From positions 248,001 to 312,000 of the forward strand of contig NZ_OY763932.1 of NCBI RefSeq assembly GCF_963667685.1: a DNA stretch of 64,000 bases, written 5' to 3'. This DNA comes from Maridesulfovibrio sp. (GTDB taxonomy: Bacteria > Desulfobacterota > Desulfovibrionia > Desulfovibrionales > Desulfovibrionaceae). Every line of letters starts with the position of its first letter. Position 1 is the stretch's first letter. The notes beneath the pieces were generated by a model. It saw only the letters and a program-made list of their open reading frames with translations, was not told where the DNA came from and searched no databases. This document shows, in pieces, positions 17,554 to 26,517 of this stretch. The position numbers and the translations under genes were made by a program.

Positions 17554-19689
17554 CTAAGCGTTACCGCTGATACGGCAGTAAGTTGTGAGCGGGCAATCAG
17601 ACTCGGAGCCATCCTGATGGGCTTGAGCGTGAGTCCTGCAAAGGGCGTCATCAGTATTGGCATAAACATGATCTTTCCCGATTTTTTCAAGCAGGTGTGT
17701 GCGTTCAAGCACTGCGAGTACAGCCTCATTCACACCGGAAAGGGAGATGTCACGTCCACCGCTTCTAATAGTATCCACGATCAGGGAGAGAGCTTCCTCC
17801 CCGGATGCGTCAATGTCGTTGATACCGCTACATACCAGAATGATATGCTTCAGATTAGGCATATCCATGATGCGGTCGGTAATCTGATCCTCAAGGAAAC
17901 TTGCGTTTGCGAAGAACAAAGGACCGCCGAAACGGACAACCGCTATATGATCACACTGGCGAAGGCCATGAATACTGGCATCACAAAGCACTTGGTTCTC
18001 ACCTTTGGAGAGAGCCACAACACGTGGGCGCATGCTCTTATAAAGAAACACGCCAAGCGAAAGAGCCACGCCAATCATAATACCTTTATCAAGGTGCGGT
18101 GCAAAGGCAAGAGTTGCAATAAACGAAATAATTGAGATTGCTCCGTCATATTTCTGAGCCTTCCATGCATGGATAAAACCGGAAGCGTTAATCAACCCTA
18201 TGACAGCCATCATGATAACAGCAGCGAGTACAGCCTGTGGCAGATGGTAAAGCAGCGGGGTGAAAAAGAGCAATGTAATTGCCACAATGACCGAAGTAAA
18301 AACACTTGAAAGTCCGCTGACTGCACCGGATTGCAGGTTTACTGCGGAACGGGAGAAAGAACCTGATGCAGGATATGCGGAAGCGCATGCACCAAGGATG
18401 TTTCCAAGGCCCTGACCTATAAGTTCCTGGTTGGGGTCCAGTCTTTGTCCTGTCTTGGCAGCCATAGCTTTCGCAATGGAGATCGCTTCCATAAAACCAA
18501 GCAGGGAAATGATAATGGCAAAAGGAAAGAGTTTGAGTATTACCTTGACGTTCAACTCAGGGATAGCAAGAGCAGGGAAACCGGAGGGAACAGTTCCAAC
18601 AACCGCACCGCCGCCCATCATATTAAGGGATGCAGTGTCCAGAATCTTGTTTCCGACTTTAAGACGCCAGGTGCGTCCGTCTGTAGTTAACCCGTCAGGA
18701 GTCTTGCCCTGTGCATAAAAAACCATGGAGCCATCTGACTGCTCCACTCCGTCGAGAAGACTTTGCCGCAGTGCAGTCCGCAACTCATGGGATTTATGCT
18801 TAAGCAGCTTAACCTGATAATTGACAACCGCAATATCATGCTCGGCATCATAAAAACCGATCTGATTATTTTCAGACTTGGCTTTGTCTTCCAATGCGGC
18901 AATCTCAGTACGTTTCAGCGCCAAGTTTTCAATCTCGGCAATGGATTTATTGAAATCGGCAATCAAGGCCTGAACTTCACTATCCTGAATAGCTGAAATC
19001 TCTACTTTAGTATCATGATTGAAGCCTGTAGCCCACGAAAGGAGTGTGGTTATTACAACCGCACACAGCACATTAGGAATCTTCGGGTTAAACTTTTTTA
19101 TCCCCACCATAATGGCAAAGGCCAGAACCCCCATACCTAGTGTAGGCAAATGGGTATAATGCATGGCGCCGTGGATAACCCTCATGATGGTTTCAAAATG
19201 TAGATCAGCTTTATCCACGTAAACACCGAACATTTTTGAAAGCTGGGATGATGCAATGATAATTGCTGCTGCGTTGGTAAAACCGTTAACAACCGGGTGG
19301 GACAGGAAGTTAACAACCAAACCGAGGCGAAGTACACCGAGCAGAAACTGGAAGATACCTACCAGCAGGGCCAGCAGAAGTGCATAGGCAATGTAGCCCT
19401 CGCTGCCCGCTGTAGCTAGCGGTTCAAGCGAAGCTGCTGTCATCAGGGATACAACAGCAACGGGACCGGTAGCCAACTGACGGCTGGAGCCGAACAGGGC
19501 CGCGACCATAGGCGGAAGCAGGGAGGCGTAAAGACCGTAGTATGCGGGCATCCCTGCCAGCTGAGCATACGCCATGGACTGGGGAATAAGTACCAGCGCA
19601 ACAGTCAGACCGGAAATAATATCCGCCCTGAAAGCCGCCCCGCTATACTTTTTGAACCAGCCCAGAAAAGGAAAAATTCTAGTAAGCAT
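17554..19689 (-). CDS. SulP-family anion transporter with STAS domain and large insert
   Basis: SulP proteins carry sulfate, bicarbonate or other anions through the inner membrane. The N-terminal signature is intact (ALVLIPQSMAYAQLAGMP, then YGLYASLLPP near 50, then GSSRQLATGPVAVVS). A STAS domain occupies about 567-690, with IVLVCSGINDIDASGEEAL containing the conserved Asp. At 711 residues it is longer than usual because of a charged insert at about 225-375 with coiled-coil-like heptads, placed between membrane segments. It follows tetR by 13 bp and precedes the signalling genes. In a sulfate reducer sulfate uptake is plausible, but bicarbonate cannot be excluded. Confidence 0.92.
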   Translation of the reverse strand: MLTRIFPFLGWFKKYSGAAFRADIISGLTVALVLIPQSMAYAQLAGMPAYYGLYASLLPPMVAALFGSSRQLATGPVAVVSLMTAASLEPLATAGSEGYIAYALLLALLVGIFQFLLGVLRLGLVVNFLSHPVVNGFTNAAAIIIASSQLSKMFGVYVDKADLHFETIMRVIHGAMHYTHLPTLGMGVLAFAIMVGIKKFNPKIPNVLCAVVITTLLSWATGFNHDTKVEISAIQDSEVQALIADFNKSIAEIENLALKRTEIAALEDKAKSENNQIGFYDAEHDIAVVNYQVKLLKHKSHELRTALRQSLLDGVEQSDGSMVFYAQGKTPDGLTTDGRTWRLKVGNKILDTASLNMMGGGAVVGTVPSGFPALAIPELNVKVILKLFPFAIIISLLGFMEAISIAKAMAAKTGQRLDPNQELIGQGLGNILGACASAYPASGSFSRSAVNLQSGAVSGLSSVFTSVIVAITLLFFTPLLYHLPQAVLAAVIMMAVIGLINASGFIHAWKAQKYDGAISIISFIATLAFAPHLDKGIMIGVALSLGVFLYKSMRPRVVALSKGENQVLCDASIHGLRQCDHIAVVRFGGPLFFANASFLEDQITDRIMDMPNLKHIILVCSGINDIDASGEEALSLIVDTIRSGGRDISLSGVNEAVLAVLERTHLLEKIGKDHVYANTDDALCRTHAQAHQDGSESDCPLTTYCRISGNA

Positions 19690-19702
19690 GAGATAAACAC
19701 CC

Positions 19703-20296
19703 CTAGTTAGGTTTCAACATCCTGCGGATGGCATCAATCAAATCATTGAACAAGGCCCCCGCATCGTAGAGATTAAAATTTTTGAATCTCACTAAACCAT
19801 CAACCATCGTGAAAATGATGAGTGCACTCTTCCGGGGATTAACCTCGCCAATGGAACCATCTTCCAACCCCTTTTGGATTGTCTGCTCAAAAAGAATGAC
19901 CAGACAGTTATATATGGCCACGAGGTTTTCCCGGAATTCAGGTCGGCTTTCGGCGAACTGATACAGGAAAAGTCGGTGCAGAAGAAGAAACTGGTATTCC
20001 ATACGTCCGGCCAGAAGAAGATAAAACGCAACCACCTCTTCCATCTCTTCAATACCTGTTGCCTGTGCATGGTTTTCCATGTGGGCTTCAAACTCTACCA
20101 GAATACGATCCTTTGTAGCCTCAAGGATGGTCAGCAGAAGTTGTTCCTTGTTCTTGAAGTGATAAAAAATAGTCCCTTCCGCCGCTCCGGTCATTTTGGA
20201 CAATTCCTGCATGGACGTATCCGCAAAACCTTTGTTAGCGAAAAGGATGGTGGCAGCCTCCAGTATTGCCGCCTTCTTTTTGGACATCTTGGTCAT
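19703..20296 (-). CDS. TetR/AcrR-family transcriptional regulator
   Basis: A 197-residue regulator with the family DNA-binding domain at 8-58 (AILEAATILFANKGF, then TGAAEGTIFYHFKNKEQLL) and an all-helical ligand domain. GAGGAG precedes the ATG. It is the first gene of the SulP operon, and a 19-bp operator-like palindrome lies between its promoter and SD, so negative autoregulation of the entire operon is likely. The ligand is unknown. Confidence 0.92.
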   Translation of the reverse strand: MTKMSKKKAAILEAATILFANKGFADTSMQELSKMTGAAEGTIFYHFKNKEQLLLTILEATKDRILVEFEAHMENHAQATGIEEMEEVVAFYLLLAGRMEYQFLLLHRLFLYQFAESRPEFRENLVAIYNCLVILFEQTIQKGLEDGSIGEVNPRKSALIIFTMVDGLVRFKNFNLYDAGALFNDLIDAIRRMLKPN

Positions 20297-20314
20297 TTGT
20301 TCTCCTCTTAAAAA

Positions 20315-20333
20315 AACCGACTGAGCACTCAGT
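20315..20333. promoter_or_regulatory. TetR operator 1
   Basis: Contains the inverted repeat ACTGAG-CA-CTCAGT. It sits just downstream of the predicted -10 box of the tetR promoter, a typical position for repression. Read on the minus strand it is nearly the same 18-mer as the site at 20498. Confidence 0.65.
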
Positions 20334-20340
20334 TGAAATA

Positions 20341-20370
20341 AAAATACTCTGAATCCAGGTTCAATGTCAA
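20341..20370 (-). promoter_or_regulatory. Sigma-70 promoter of the tetR-sulP operon
   Basis: On the minus strand a perfect TTGACA (20370-20365) is followed after 18 bases by TATTTT (20346-20341). Transcription would begin at about operator 1. Confidence 0.7.
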
Positions 20371-20497
20371 CCCGTCCATTATTTCACAAACAAGATGCTA
20401 AGCGATAGATAACATACCTATTTAATGAAATATATTTATAAAATTAGACCTAAACATTTTATGATATTTTTTTCACATAGTTAAATTTTAAACAAAA

Positions 20498-20517
20498 ACT
20501 GAGTTATCACTCGGTTT
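20498..20517. promoter_or_regulatory. TetR operator 2
   Basis: ACTGAGT-TA-TCACTCGGT matches operator 1 read on the opposite strand at 15 of 18 positions and is itself an imperfect palindrome. Confidence 0.55.
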
Positions 20518-20551
20518 TTATTGGCAAAAATTTTCGCTTTTTTCAACCAAA

Positions 20552-20569
20552 ACTGAGTGGTCACCACAG
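20552..20569. promoter_or_regulatory. TetR operator 3 (weaker match)
   Basis: ACTGAGT-GG-TCAC repeats the left half and core of operator 2; the right half diverges. Confidence 0.45.
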
Positions 20570-20603
20570 AAAATTCTTCAACTCTGTACACAAAACAAAA
20601 AAA

Positions 20604-20630
20604 GCCCTGATCTGCTACGCAAATCAGGGC
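20604..20630 (-). terminator. Terminator of the class-V aminotransferase gene
   Basis: GCCCTGAT / ATCAGGGC hairpin with an 11-base loop, followed on the minus strand by seven T residues. Confidence 0.85.
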
Positions 20631-20657
20631 ACTCTAAAACGTCCGGGTTATGTAAAC

Positions 20658-21797
20658 TTAATTAAAGCCTTTCAACACTCCGGCAAGTACTCCGAGATAC
20701 TCCGAAAGCATATCCGGCATTATGTCAGCCATGTGGCCCACGCGGAAAATAGGAGACTCACCCTGTTCAGCCAATTCTTTATTTATCTTGCCATAACCGG
20801 GATCAAACAGATAGCCATGCCCACGCATTAGCTCCTTCACTTCCTTGAGCTTCTCAATATTCATGTGTGAAGGGGTCTTAAATGTGGTCAAGCTGGGTGA
20901 ACGATACCCATCCTGCGCAAAAAGCTCGTATCCATCCATGCTTTCTGCCCATTTATGCGCAATGGAACGCATCTCTTCATGACGTTTAAAACGACCCGCT
21001 ACTGTTTCATCATTTACTATATAGTCGAGCTGTACACACATCTGGTTCGCGAGAGTTCCGTTGGGTGTAGTCAATGTCTGGTTAATCTTTGCCTTACCGA
21101 CCTGTGCAATAATATCTGTTGTATAACCACGGTTTGCGACAGCCTCTGCTTTCAGCAAAGCTTCTTTCCCTACGAAACCGATCCCGAAACCTGCTGGCAA
21201 TCCCAGGGACTTCTGGGTCGAGGTACAATACATAAGCGGCTTGCACTCATCAATGTATGCTGGCGCACCTCCGAAAATGGACACGCCATCAATGATCGCC
21301 CCGGCTCCATTCGCGCGGATCACTTCGCAAACCGCAACAATGTCGTTGATTACCCCGGTGGAAGTTTCATTGTGGGTAAATGTGACCAGATCAGGCTTAT
21401 GCTCTTTGAGCGCTTCATCCAGGATTTCCAGATCTATAGCACTGCCGTAGGGAAACTTCAGCTGCACTGCGTTTTTACCGTTCAAAGCAGCAATACTATG
21501 ATAAAGATCCCCAAAAGCGCCCACTGAAACATTGAGAACCTTATCGGAATCCGAAACCAACGAACGGATCGAGGCTTCAAGCACATTTGTTCCGGAACCG
21601 TTAAAGATTACCGGGAGATATCCTTCGGGATTCCCGGCAATAGTCATGAGATTGCTCATGATGGGTTCAAAACGCTTGGGGTTCTCCGCATCGCGATGCC
21701 CGAATTCGGGAAGAAGCCCGGCTTTACGGACTTCTTCGCGCAGGAGAATGGGGCCGGTTATAAAAAGTTGGAGTTCTGCAAAATCGTCACCGATCAT
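20658..21797 (-). CDS. Class-V aminotransferase, alanine-glyoxylate type
   Basis: A PLP enzyme of 379 residues. The cofactor Lys is Lys196 in CTSTQKSLGLPAG, and Asp170 in AIIDGVSIFGG would contact the pyridine nitrogen. The N-terminal LFITGPILLREEV and later GSGTNVLEA are typical of the alanine-glyoxylate/serine-pyruvate and 2-aminoethylphosphonate transaminase group. It is divergent from a lactate/glycolate-type dehydrogenase, so glyoxylate-alanine exchange is an attractive but unproven role. GAGGG precedes the ATG, and a strong terminator follows the gene. Confidence 0.88.
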   Translation of the reverse strand: MIGDDFAELQLFITGPILLREEVRKAGLLPEFGHRDAENPKRFEPIMSNLMTIAGNPEGYLPVIFNGSGTNVLEASIRSLVSDSDKVLNVSVGAFGDLYHSIAALNGKNAVQLKFPYGSAIDLEILDEALKEHKPDLVTFTHNETSTGVINDIVAVCEVIRANGAGAIIDGVSIFGGAPAYIDECKPLMYCTSTQKSLGLPAGFGIGFVGKEALLKAEAVANRGYTTDIIAQVGKAKINQTLTTPNGTLANQMCVQLDYIVNDETVAGRFKRHEEMRSIAHKWAESMDGYELFAQDGYRSPSLTTFKTPSHMNIEKLKEVKELMRGHGYLFDPGYGKINKELAEQGESPIFRVGHMADIMPDMLSEYLGVLAGVLKGFN

Positions 21798-21925
21798 TAT
21801 TAAACCCTCTTTGTTTCACAATTATTAATTTTTGAGATTTATATTACGAATATCGAAATGAAGTTCAAGAAACCCTGAAATGAAATAAATATTGAGGCAG
21901 AAATAATCATTCAGATTTCCAGTTT

Positions 21926-22108
21926 ATGTCAAGCATTAACAGCATGCAGCTCTTTACAATCGGGCCAGCCGCCATTATATGTGATGAAGTCCAACACATT
22001 CTATTAAGATCCTCGCTTACGGAAGCAGATTGCGAATTTTACCGGACAATCAATTTCTATTTTGCGTTTCTTAATACTCTTCAGGCAAAAATATATACAA
22101 TTATTTAA
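21926..22108 (+). pseudogene. Possible remnant of a class-V aminotransferase N-terminus
   Basis: A 60-codon frame whose residues 8-25 (QLFTIGPAAIICDEVQ) align with the start of the intact neighbour on the other strand (QLFITGPILLREEV), followed by CEFYR where the enzyme has PEFGHRD. The reading then decays into hydrophobic nonsense and stops. No SD is seen. It may be a decayed duplicate; chance resemblance is possible. Confidence 0.3.
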
Positions 22109-22187
22109 GAGTATTGAAATAAAAACCTAAACAATTTAGGCACAAAATAAATACAATTCCGTAAAATAGTTGCTTGATTTTAACCAC

Positions 22188-22197
22188 AGTGGTCACT
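22188..22197. promoter_or_regulatory. Palindromic site upstream of the FAD/Fe-S dehydrogenase
   Basis: AGTG-GT-CACT, about 73 bp before the start codon. Its core (AGT-NN-TCACT) matches TetR operator 2, and the surrounding CCACAGTGG is also symmetric. It could be a TetR or GntR-type site. Confidence 0.35.
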
Positions 22198-22269
22198 ATA
22201 TTCCCCTTTTCCTTCACAGGACGGTGTCCTGCCTGCCTGTAAAACAAAAACAATTCACGGTAAGTTATT

Positions 22270-25200
22270 ATGCCTCAGTTAGGTCCCCATATTTCCATTC
22301 CCGCCGAAGCTCTTCTGGAAAGAGTGTTAGGCCTTGATCCTTACGAATTTAAAGGCTGGCCTGAAGATGTGCGCACCCTTGCAGAAAGCATCGCGGCAGA
22401 GCTTTTCCTGGTACGCTACAACCCGTTCATAGATCCTGAGCTTGTTCGTAAATCCGTATCCCGCACCCTGACCCTTGCACGCCCCACTCTTTCCGGGGAA
22501 TACCCGCAGCGCTTGACTCGCGCTGTCGAAAATTTTTGGCTCAAACAGGATGCGGACAGAGAATTCAAAGACCGTTTCGTCGAAAAGATGAAAGAAATCC
22601 TGCCCAAGCACTGCATCGGTCTTGATCCACATACTGTTGTCCAATCCGCAACTGACGCCACCGACTTGCGCATTGAACTGCCTATCGCAGTCCTTTTCCC
22701 GGAAGACACCGAACAAGTGCAGGCTATTGTCCGCCTTGCCAACGAAATGCAATTCGGCCTGATTCCACGTGGTGGAGGAACCGGGGCTACAGGTGGCGCA
22801 ATCCCTGCCCTTGACCGTACGGCGGTGCTATCCCTAGCCCGTTTCAAAAAAATACTGAGCGTTGATACCGGAACCATGACCCTCTGTGCACAATCGGGTG
22901 TAATCACCCTTGATGCGATCAACGCTGCCGGCAAGGAGGGCGTCCTTTTCACTGTAGACCCTGCGTCCAAAGCCGGTTCATCCCTTGGTGGTAACATTTC
23001 GGAAAACTCCGGCGGTCCTTTCGCTTTTGAATACGGCTGTACCATTGACAACATCATCAGCTATAAGATGGTTATGCCCAAGGGTGAACTTATTGAAGTA
23101 CGTCGCAAGGGACATCCCGGACACAAGATTTTCGCCAACGAGAATGCCACTTTTGAGATCTTCGATGCAAAAGACAGACTGATTGATACCATCAATCTCA
23201 CTGCGGAAGAAATCCGCAGCACCGGACTCGGCAAAGACGTAACCAACAAGTACCTCGGAGGACTTCCCGGCGTACAGAAGGAAGGTGTTGACGGCATCAT
23301 TACAGAATGCTGCTTCGCCCTCTACCCCAAGCCGAGCAAAACACGTGTGCTGTGTCTTGAATTCTTCGGACGTTCCATGCGTAACGCCATGATGGTCATT
23401 AAGGATGTTGTTTCCCTGCGCGATACTATCCGCGAAGAAGGCGATCTGGTAAAAATCTCCGCTTTGGAAGAGTTCGGCCCCAAATATGTGCAGGCTATCA
23501 AATACATTAAAAAATCAGATAAGTACGAAGGTGAACCCATTTCCGTTCTTATCCTGCAGCTCGATTCTGACGATGAAGCCGCACTGCAAAGTGCGGTAGA
23601 CACCATCCTGTCCATTGCGCAACCGTATGATGGAGTTGATATCTTCGCCGCACAGAATGAAAAGGAAGCTGAACTTTTCTGGGAAGACCGCCACAAACTC
23701 TCTGCTATCGCGAAACGCACCTCAGGTTTCAAAGTTAACGAAGATATCGTTATCCCTCTTGAAGTCATCCCGGATTTCTCTGATTTCCTCGAAGACCTCA
23801 ACCTGATTTATCTTGCCAAGATTTACCGCAAATCCTTACTCAACGTTAAGGATCTGCAAGGCTTCCCCATTGAAGAGCCTAAAATTGAGATGGCACTTGA
23901 GCGGACCACCAATATTCTTAAAGGCAAGATCTCCGGCAAGGATATGAGTGATCAGGAACTTGAAAGTCAGGTTTACTACCTCTTTCAGGAACTGCGTGAT
24001 GAATTCCCAAAACTGGATTCCAAGATCAACGCCATCCTCAACAAACTCAAGGAACAACGCATTATCATCGCCAACCACATGCACGCAGGTGATGGTAACT
24101 GCCATGTAAACATCCCGGTCAACTCCAACGATCCTGAAATGCTGCACAGTGCTCACGAAGCGGTTGACGATGTTTTCAAAAAAGTCCTTGAACTCAAAGG
24201 TGAAGTCTCCGGCGAACACGGTATCGGCATCACCAAAATTGATTATCTTTCCGAAGAGAAGATCGAGGCCATCAAAGCATACAAACTTAAGGTGGACCCG
24301 CTCAACATTCTCAACCCCGGAAAGCTTACCCGCAGAAAACTTCCTTCTCCGGCATACACATTCTCGTTCAACAGACTCATCAATGACCTGAACAAGACTG
24401 CCATCAAGGATAAAGAACACCTGATGGAGCTGCTTCAGAACATTCAGACATGTACCCGCTGCGGAAAGTGCAAGCAGGTATGCCCCATGTTTTATCCGCA
24501 AAAGGGACTTATGTACCATCCCCGCAACAAAAACATTGCGCTTGGTGCACTTATTGAGGCTATCTACTATTCGCAGGTACAGCGCGGGGAACCTTCTCCT
24601 GAACTCATGACCAGACTGAGGAAAATCATGGAGCACTGCACTGCCTGCGGACGCTGCACCTCTGTCTGCCCCATCAAGATCGATTCCGCCGGAGCAGCAC
24701 TTCAAATCCGCTCTTTCCTCGAATACAAGGGAACCGGAGGGCATCCAATTAAGAATGCCGTGCTTGGCTTCGTAGCCAAAGACCCGCAGAGCAGGTTGCC
24801 TAAGACCGCTAAATTTCTGTCCCTATCCGCAGGATTGCAGGCTAAAGCTGTGGGACTAGTTCCCGGCCACTGGCGCAGGCGTATGGAATCCCCCATGCTG
24901 CACAGCAAAACTCCGGCAATGGATTTCCGTAACCTTTCCGAGTCAATCAATCTCGATAAGGGTTCCATGTTCATGCAGAACACCCCGGCACCGGACAGTG
25001 TTTACTATTTCCCTGGCTGCGGCGCGTCATTGTTTTCCAAAGACATCGGTATGGCAACCCTGTATCTGTTGCTGAAATCAGGTGTTAACGTTGTCATGCC
25101 TGCCAAGCACCTTTGCTGCGGTTATCCGCTGCTGGCAAGCGGTTGCGTGGAGGCATACAACACCAACCGTCACCGCAATATCAGCGATATCCAGTACCGT

Positions 25201-25812
25201 ATCGCCAAGGCATCCATAGTAGGGATGAATGTTTCCACCCTGATCACAGCATGTGGAACCTGTCGCGAATCCCTTGAATCCTATGAATTCAAGGAACTTG
25301 GCTACGAACTCAAGCGCAGTGATGCCATGCAGTATCTGCTTAGCAATCCGGGCAACCTGAACTTCGCCAACGTCAGTCCGGCGCAGGAAGTGATATACCA
25401 CGCATCCTGCCACACAGAATGGACAGAAGTGCAGAAAAACAAGGCACCTGAAATGTACCGCAGAGCTATTGCTGATATACTCAACACCGAAGTTACCCTC
25501 TCCCCCGGTTGTTGCGGAGAATCCGGTCTAGGCTCCATCACCAGCCCCGAAATCTATAACAAGTTGAGGGACCGCAAAGGCGGCCAGCTCAAAAAAGATC
25601 TTCAGGGCCACGATAAAGAAACTCCTATTCTGGTTGGCTGCCCTTCCTGCAAGGTCGGTATCAAACGCAACATGCAGAACCTTAAAAAGCAGAACCGTGT
25701 ACTTCACACAGTTGAGTATATGGCTGAACTCATCGGCGGACCCAAGTGGCGCAAGGATTTCAAGAAAGAACTTGAACGAGCCACTCGTCAGGATGAATTG
25801 GTATTGATTTAA
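22270..25812 (+). CDS. FAD-binding and 4Fe-4S-binding oxidoreductase, D-lactate/glycolate dehydrogenase type
   Basis: A 1180-residue fusion of the two subunits found separately in glycolate oxidase (GlcD plus GlcF). FAD-binding-4 domain at about 140-290 (IPRGGGTGATGGAIP, then GGNISENSGGP). FAD-oxidase C-terminal domain at about 320-700, with HMHAGDGNCHVNI and GEVSGEHGIG. Two 4Fe-4S motifs are near 727 (CTRCGKCKQVCP) and 789 (CTACGRCTSVCP). Two CCG domains have CCGYPLLASG near 950 and CCGESGLG near 1080, which bind a non-cubane cluster in relatives. It should oxidise a 2-hydroxyacid and feed electrons to membrane carriers. No membrane segment is present. It has its own terminator and is divergent from the aminotransferase. 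Confidence 0.92.
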   Translation: MPQLGPHISIPAEALLERVLGLDPYEFKGWPEDVRTLAESIAAELFLVRYNPFIDPELVRKSVSRTLTLARPTLSGEYPQRLTRAVENFWLKQDADREFKDRFVEKMKEILPKHCIGLDPHTVVQSATDATDLRIELPIAVLFPEDTEQVQAIVRLANEMQFGLIPRGGGTGATGGAIPALDRTAVLSLARFKKILSVDTGTMTLCAQSGVITLDAINAAGKEGVLFTVDPASKAGSSLGGNISENSGGPFAFEYGCTIDNIISYKMVMPKGELIEVRRKGHPGHKIFANENATFEIFDAKDRLIDTINLTAEEIRSTGLGKDVTNKYLGGLPGVQKEGVDGIITECCFALYPKPSKTRVLCLEFFGRSMRNAMMVIKDVVSLRDTIREEGDLVKISALEEFGPKYVQAIKYIKKSDKYEGEPISVLILQLDSDDEAALQSAVDTILSIAQPYDGVDIFAAQNEKEAELFWEDRHKLSAIAKRTSGFKVNEDIVIPLEVIPDFSDFLEDLNLIYLAKIYRKSLLNVKDLQGFPIEEPKIEMALERTTNILKGKISGKDMSDQELESQVYYLFQELRDEFPKLDSKINAILNKLKEQRIIIANHMHAGDGNCHVNIPVNSNDPEMLHSAHEAVDDVFKKVLELKGEVSGEHGIGITKIDYLSEEKIEAIKAYKLKVDPLNILNPGKLTRRKLPSPAYTFSFNRLINDLNKTAIKDKEHLMELLQNIQTCTRCGKCKQVCPMFYPQKGLMYHPRNKNIALGALIEAIYYSQVQRGEPSPELMTRLRKIMEHCTACGRCTSVCPIKIDSAGAALQIRSFLEYKGTGGHPIKNAVLGFVAKDPQSRLPKTAKFLSLSAGLQAKAVGLVPGHWRRRMESPMLHSKTPAMDFRNLSESINLDKGSMFMQNTPAPDSVYYFPGCGASLFSKDIGMATLYLLLKSGVNVVMPAKHLCCGYPLLASGCVEAYNTNRHRNISDIQYRIAKASIVGMNVSTLITACGTCRESLESYEFKELGYELKRSDAMQYLLSNPGNLNFANVSPAQEVIYHASCHTEWTEVQKNKAPEMYRRAIADILNTEVTLSPGCCGESGLGSITSPEIYNKLRDRKGGQLKKDLQGHDKETPILVGCPSCKVGIKRNMQNLKKQNRVLHTVEYMAELIGGPKWRKDFKKELERATRQDELVLI

Positions 25813-25835
25813 AAAGACATACGACTCATAAAACG

Positions 25836-25880
25836 TGCCCCCGGCTGCCCTTCGTGGACCTTGCCGGGGGCATTTTAATG
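25836..25880 (+). terminator. Terminator of the FAD/Fe-S dehydrogenase gene
   Basis: TGCCCCCGGC / GCCGGGGGCA, ten perfect pairs, followed by TTTTAAT. Confidence 0.85.
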
Positions 25881-25893
25881 CGCTATGGCGCTT
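25879..25893. repeat. 15-bp intergenic element, copy 1
   Basis: TGCGCTATGGCGCTT. An exact inverted copy is at 59840-59854. The core GCGC-TATG-GCGC is an inverted repeat. Confidence 0.5.
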
Positions 25894-26047
25894 ATGAATA
25901 TACTTTCCCCTCGGGAGCTTAACCATTTTTTTGAGAAATGGGTTAGGAATCCCAAAACTTTTGATCTGGCTTCGCCGTTCTATTTTCAGGAACCTCTTTA
26001 TACACTTCCGGCGAAGCATAAATAGAACTCTTTGAAAGTGAGGGGAT

Positions 26048-26095
26048 GGGGTCTGTGGAAGGGGAGAGAGTACTCTCTCCCCTTCCACAGACCCC
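26048..26095. repeat. 48-bp perfect palindrome in the ruvX leader
   Basis: Two 24-base arms with no spacer, from GGGGTCTGTGG to CCACAGACCCC, centred on GTAC at 26070-26073. The SD of ruvX (GGAGG, 26096-26100) follows directly. In RNA the arms would form a stem of about 22 pairs. Confidence 0.9.
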
Positions 26096-26109
26096 GGAGG
26101 CATCTTTAC

Positions 26110-26517
26110 ATGAAAGCATTAGGTATTGATTTTGGAACAAAGCGTGTTGGTTTGGCGATAACTGACCCAGACAAAGTTTTTACTTTTCCGTATAAGGTCA
26201 TGCAACGTACAACCCGCGATGCAATGTTCTCTGAATTGCTTGAAATTATAGAAAATGAAAAGATCGATGAAATTGTCATAGGTCTTCCCTTATCTCTGGA
26301 CGGAGAGGACACTTTGACTACGCGGCAGGTTCGCAATTTTGCGGCGTCGCTGGAAAGAAGGGTTGACTTACCGATTCATCTTGTTGATGAAAGACTCAGC
26401 TCAATCGCAGCTGAAGATGAACTCAAGGAGGCCGGACTTTGGGACCGGAAACGAAAGAAAAATCTGGACAGCCAGGCAGCAAAAATAATTCTGGAAACAT
26501 GGCTCGCCCGAGCATAA
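26110..26517 (+). CDS. ruvX: RuvX/YqgF, putative Holliday-junction resolvase or pre-16S rRNA nuclease
   Basis: A 135-residue RNase-H-fold nuclease: IDFGTKRVGLA at the N-terminus, IGLPLSLDG in the middle, LVDERLSS and the C-terminal DSQAAKIIL, which hold the acidic metal ligands. E. coli YqgF matures the 16S rRNA 5' end; resolvase activity is also claimed. ATG at 26110 is set by GGAGG nine bases upstream, right after the 48-bp palindrome. The reading frame stays open into the palindrome but that extension is unlikely. It overlaps mltG. Confidence 0.93.
   Translation: MKALGIDFGTKRVGLAITDPDKVFTFPYKVMQRTTRDAMFSELLEIIENEKIDEIVIGLPLSLDGEDTLTTRQVRNFAASLERRVDLPIHLVDERLSSIAAEDELKEAGLWDRKRKKNLDSQAAKIILETWLARA

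Noticed and set aside
22270-25812. Frame fusion by sequencing error between FAD and Fe-S subunits
   Set aside because: The reading frame is continuous over 1180 codons with all motifs in order, and such fused dehydrogenases are known in sulfate reducers.
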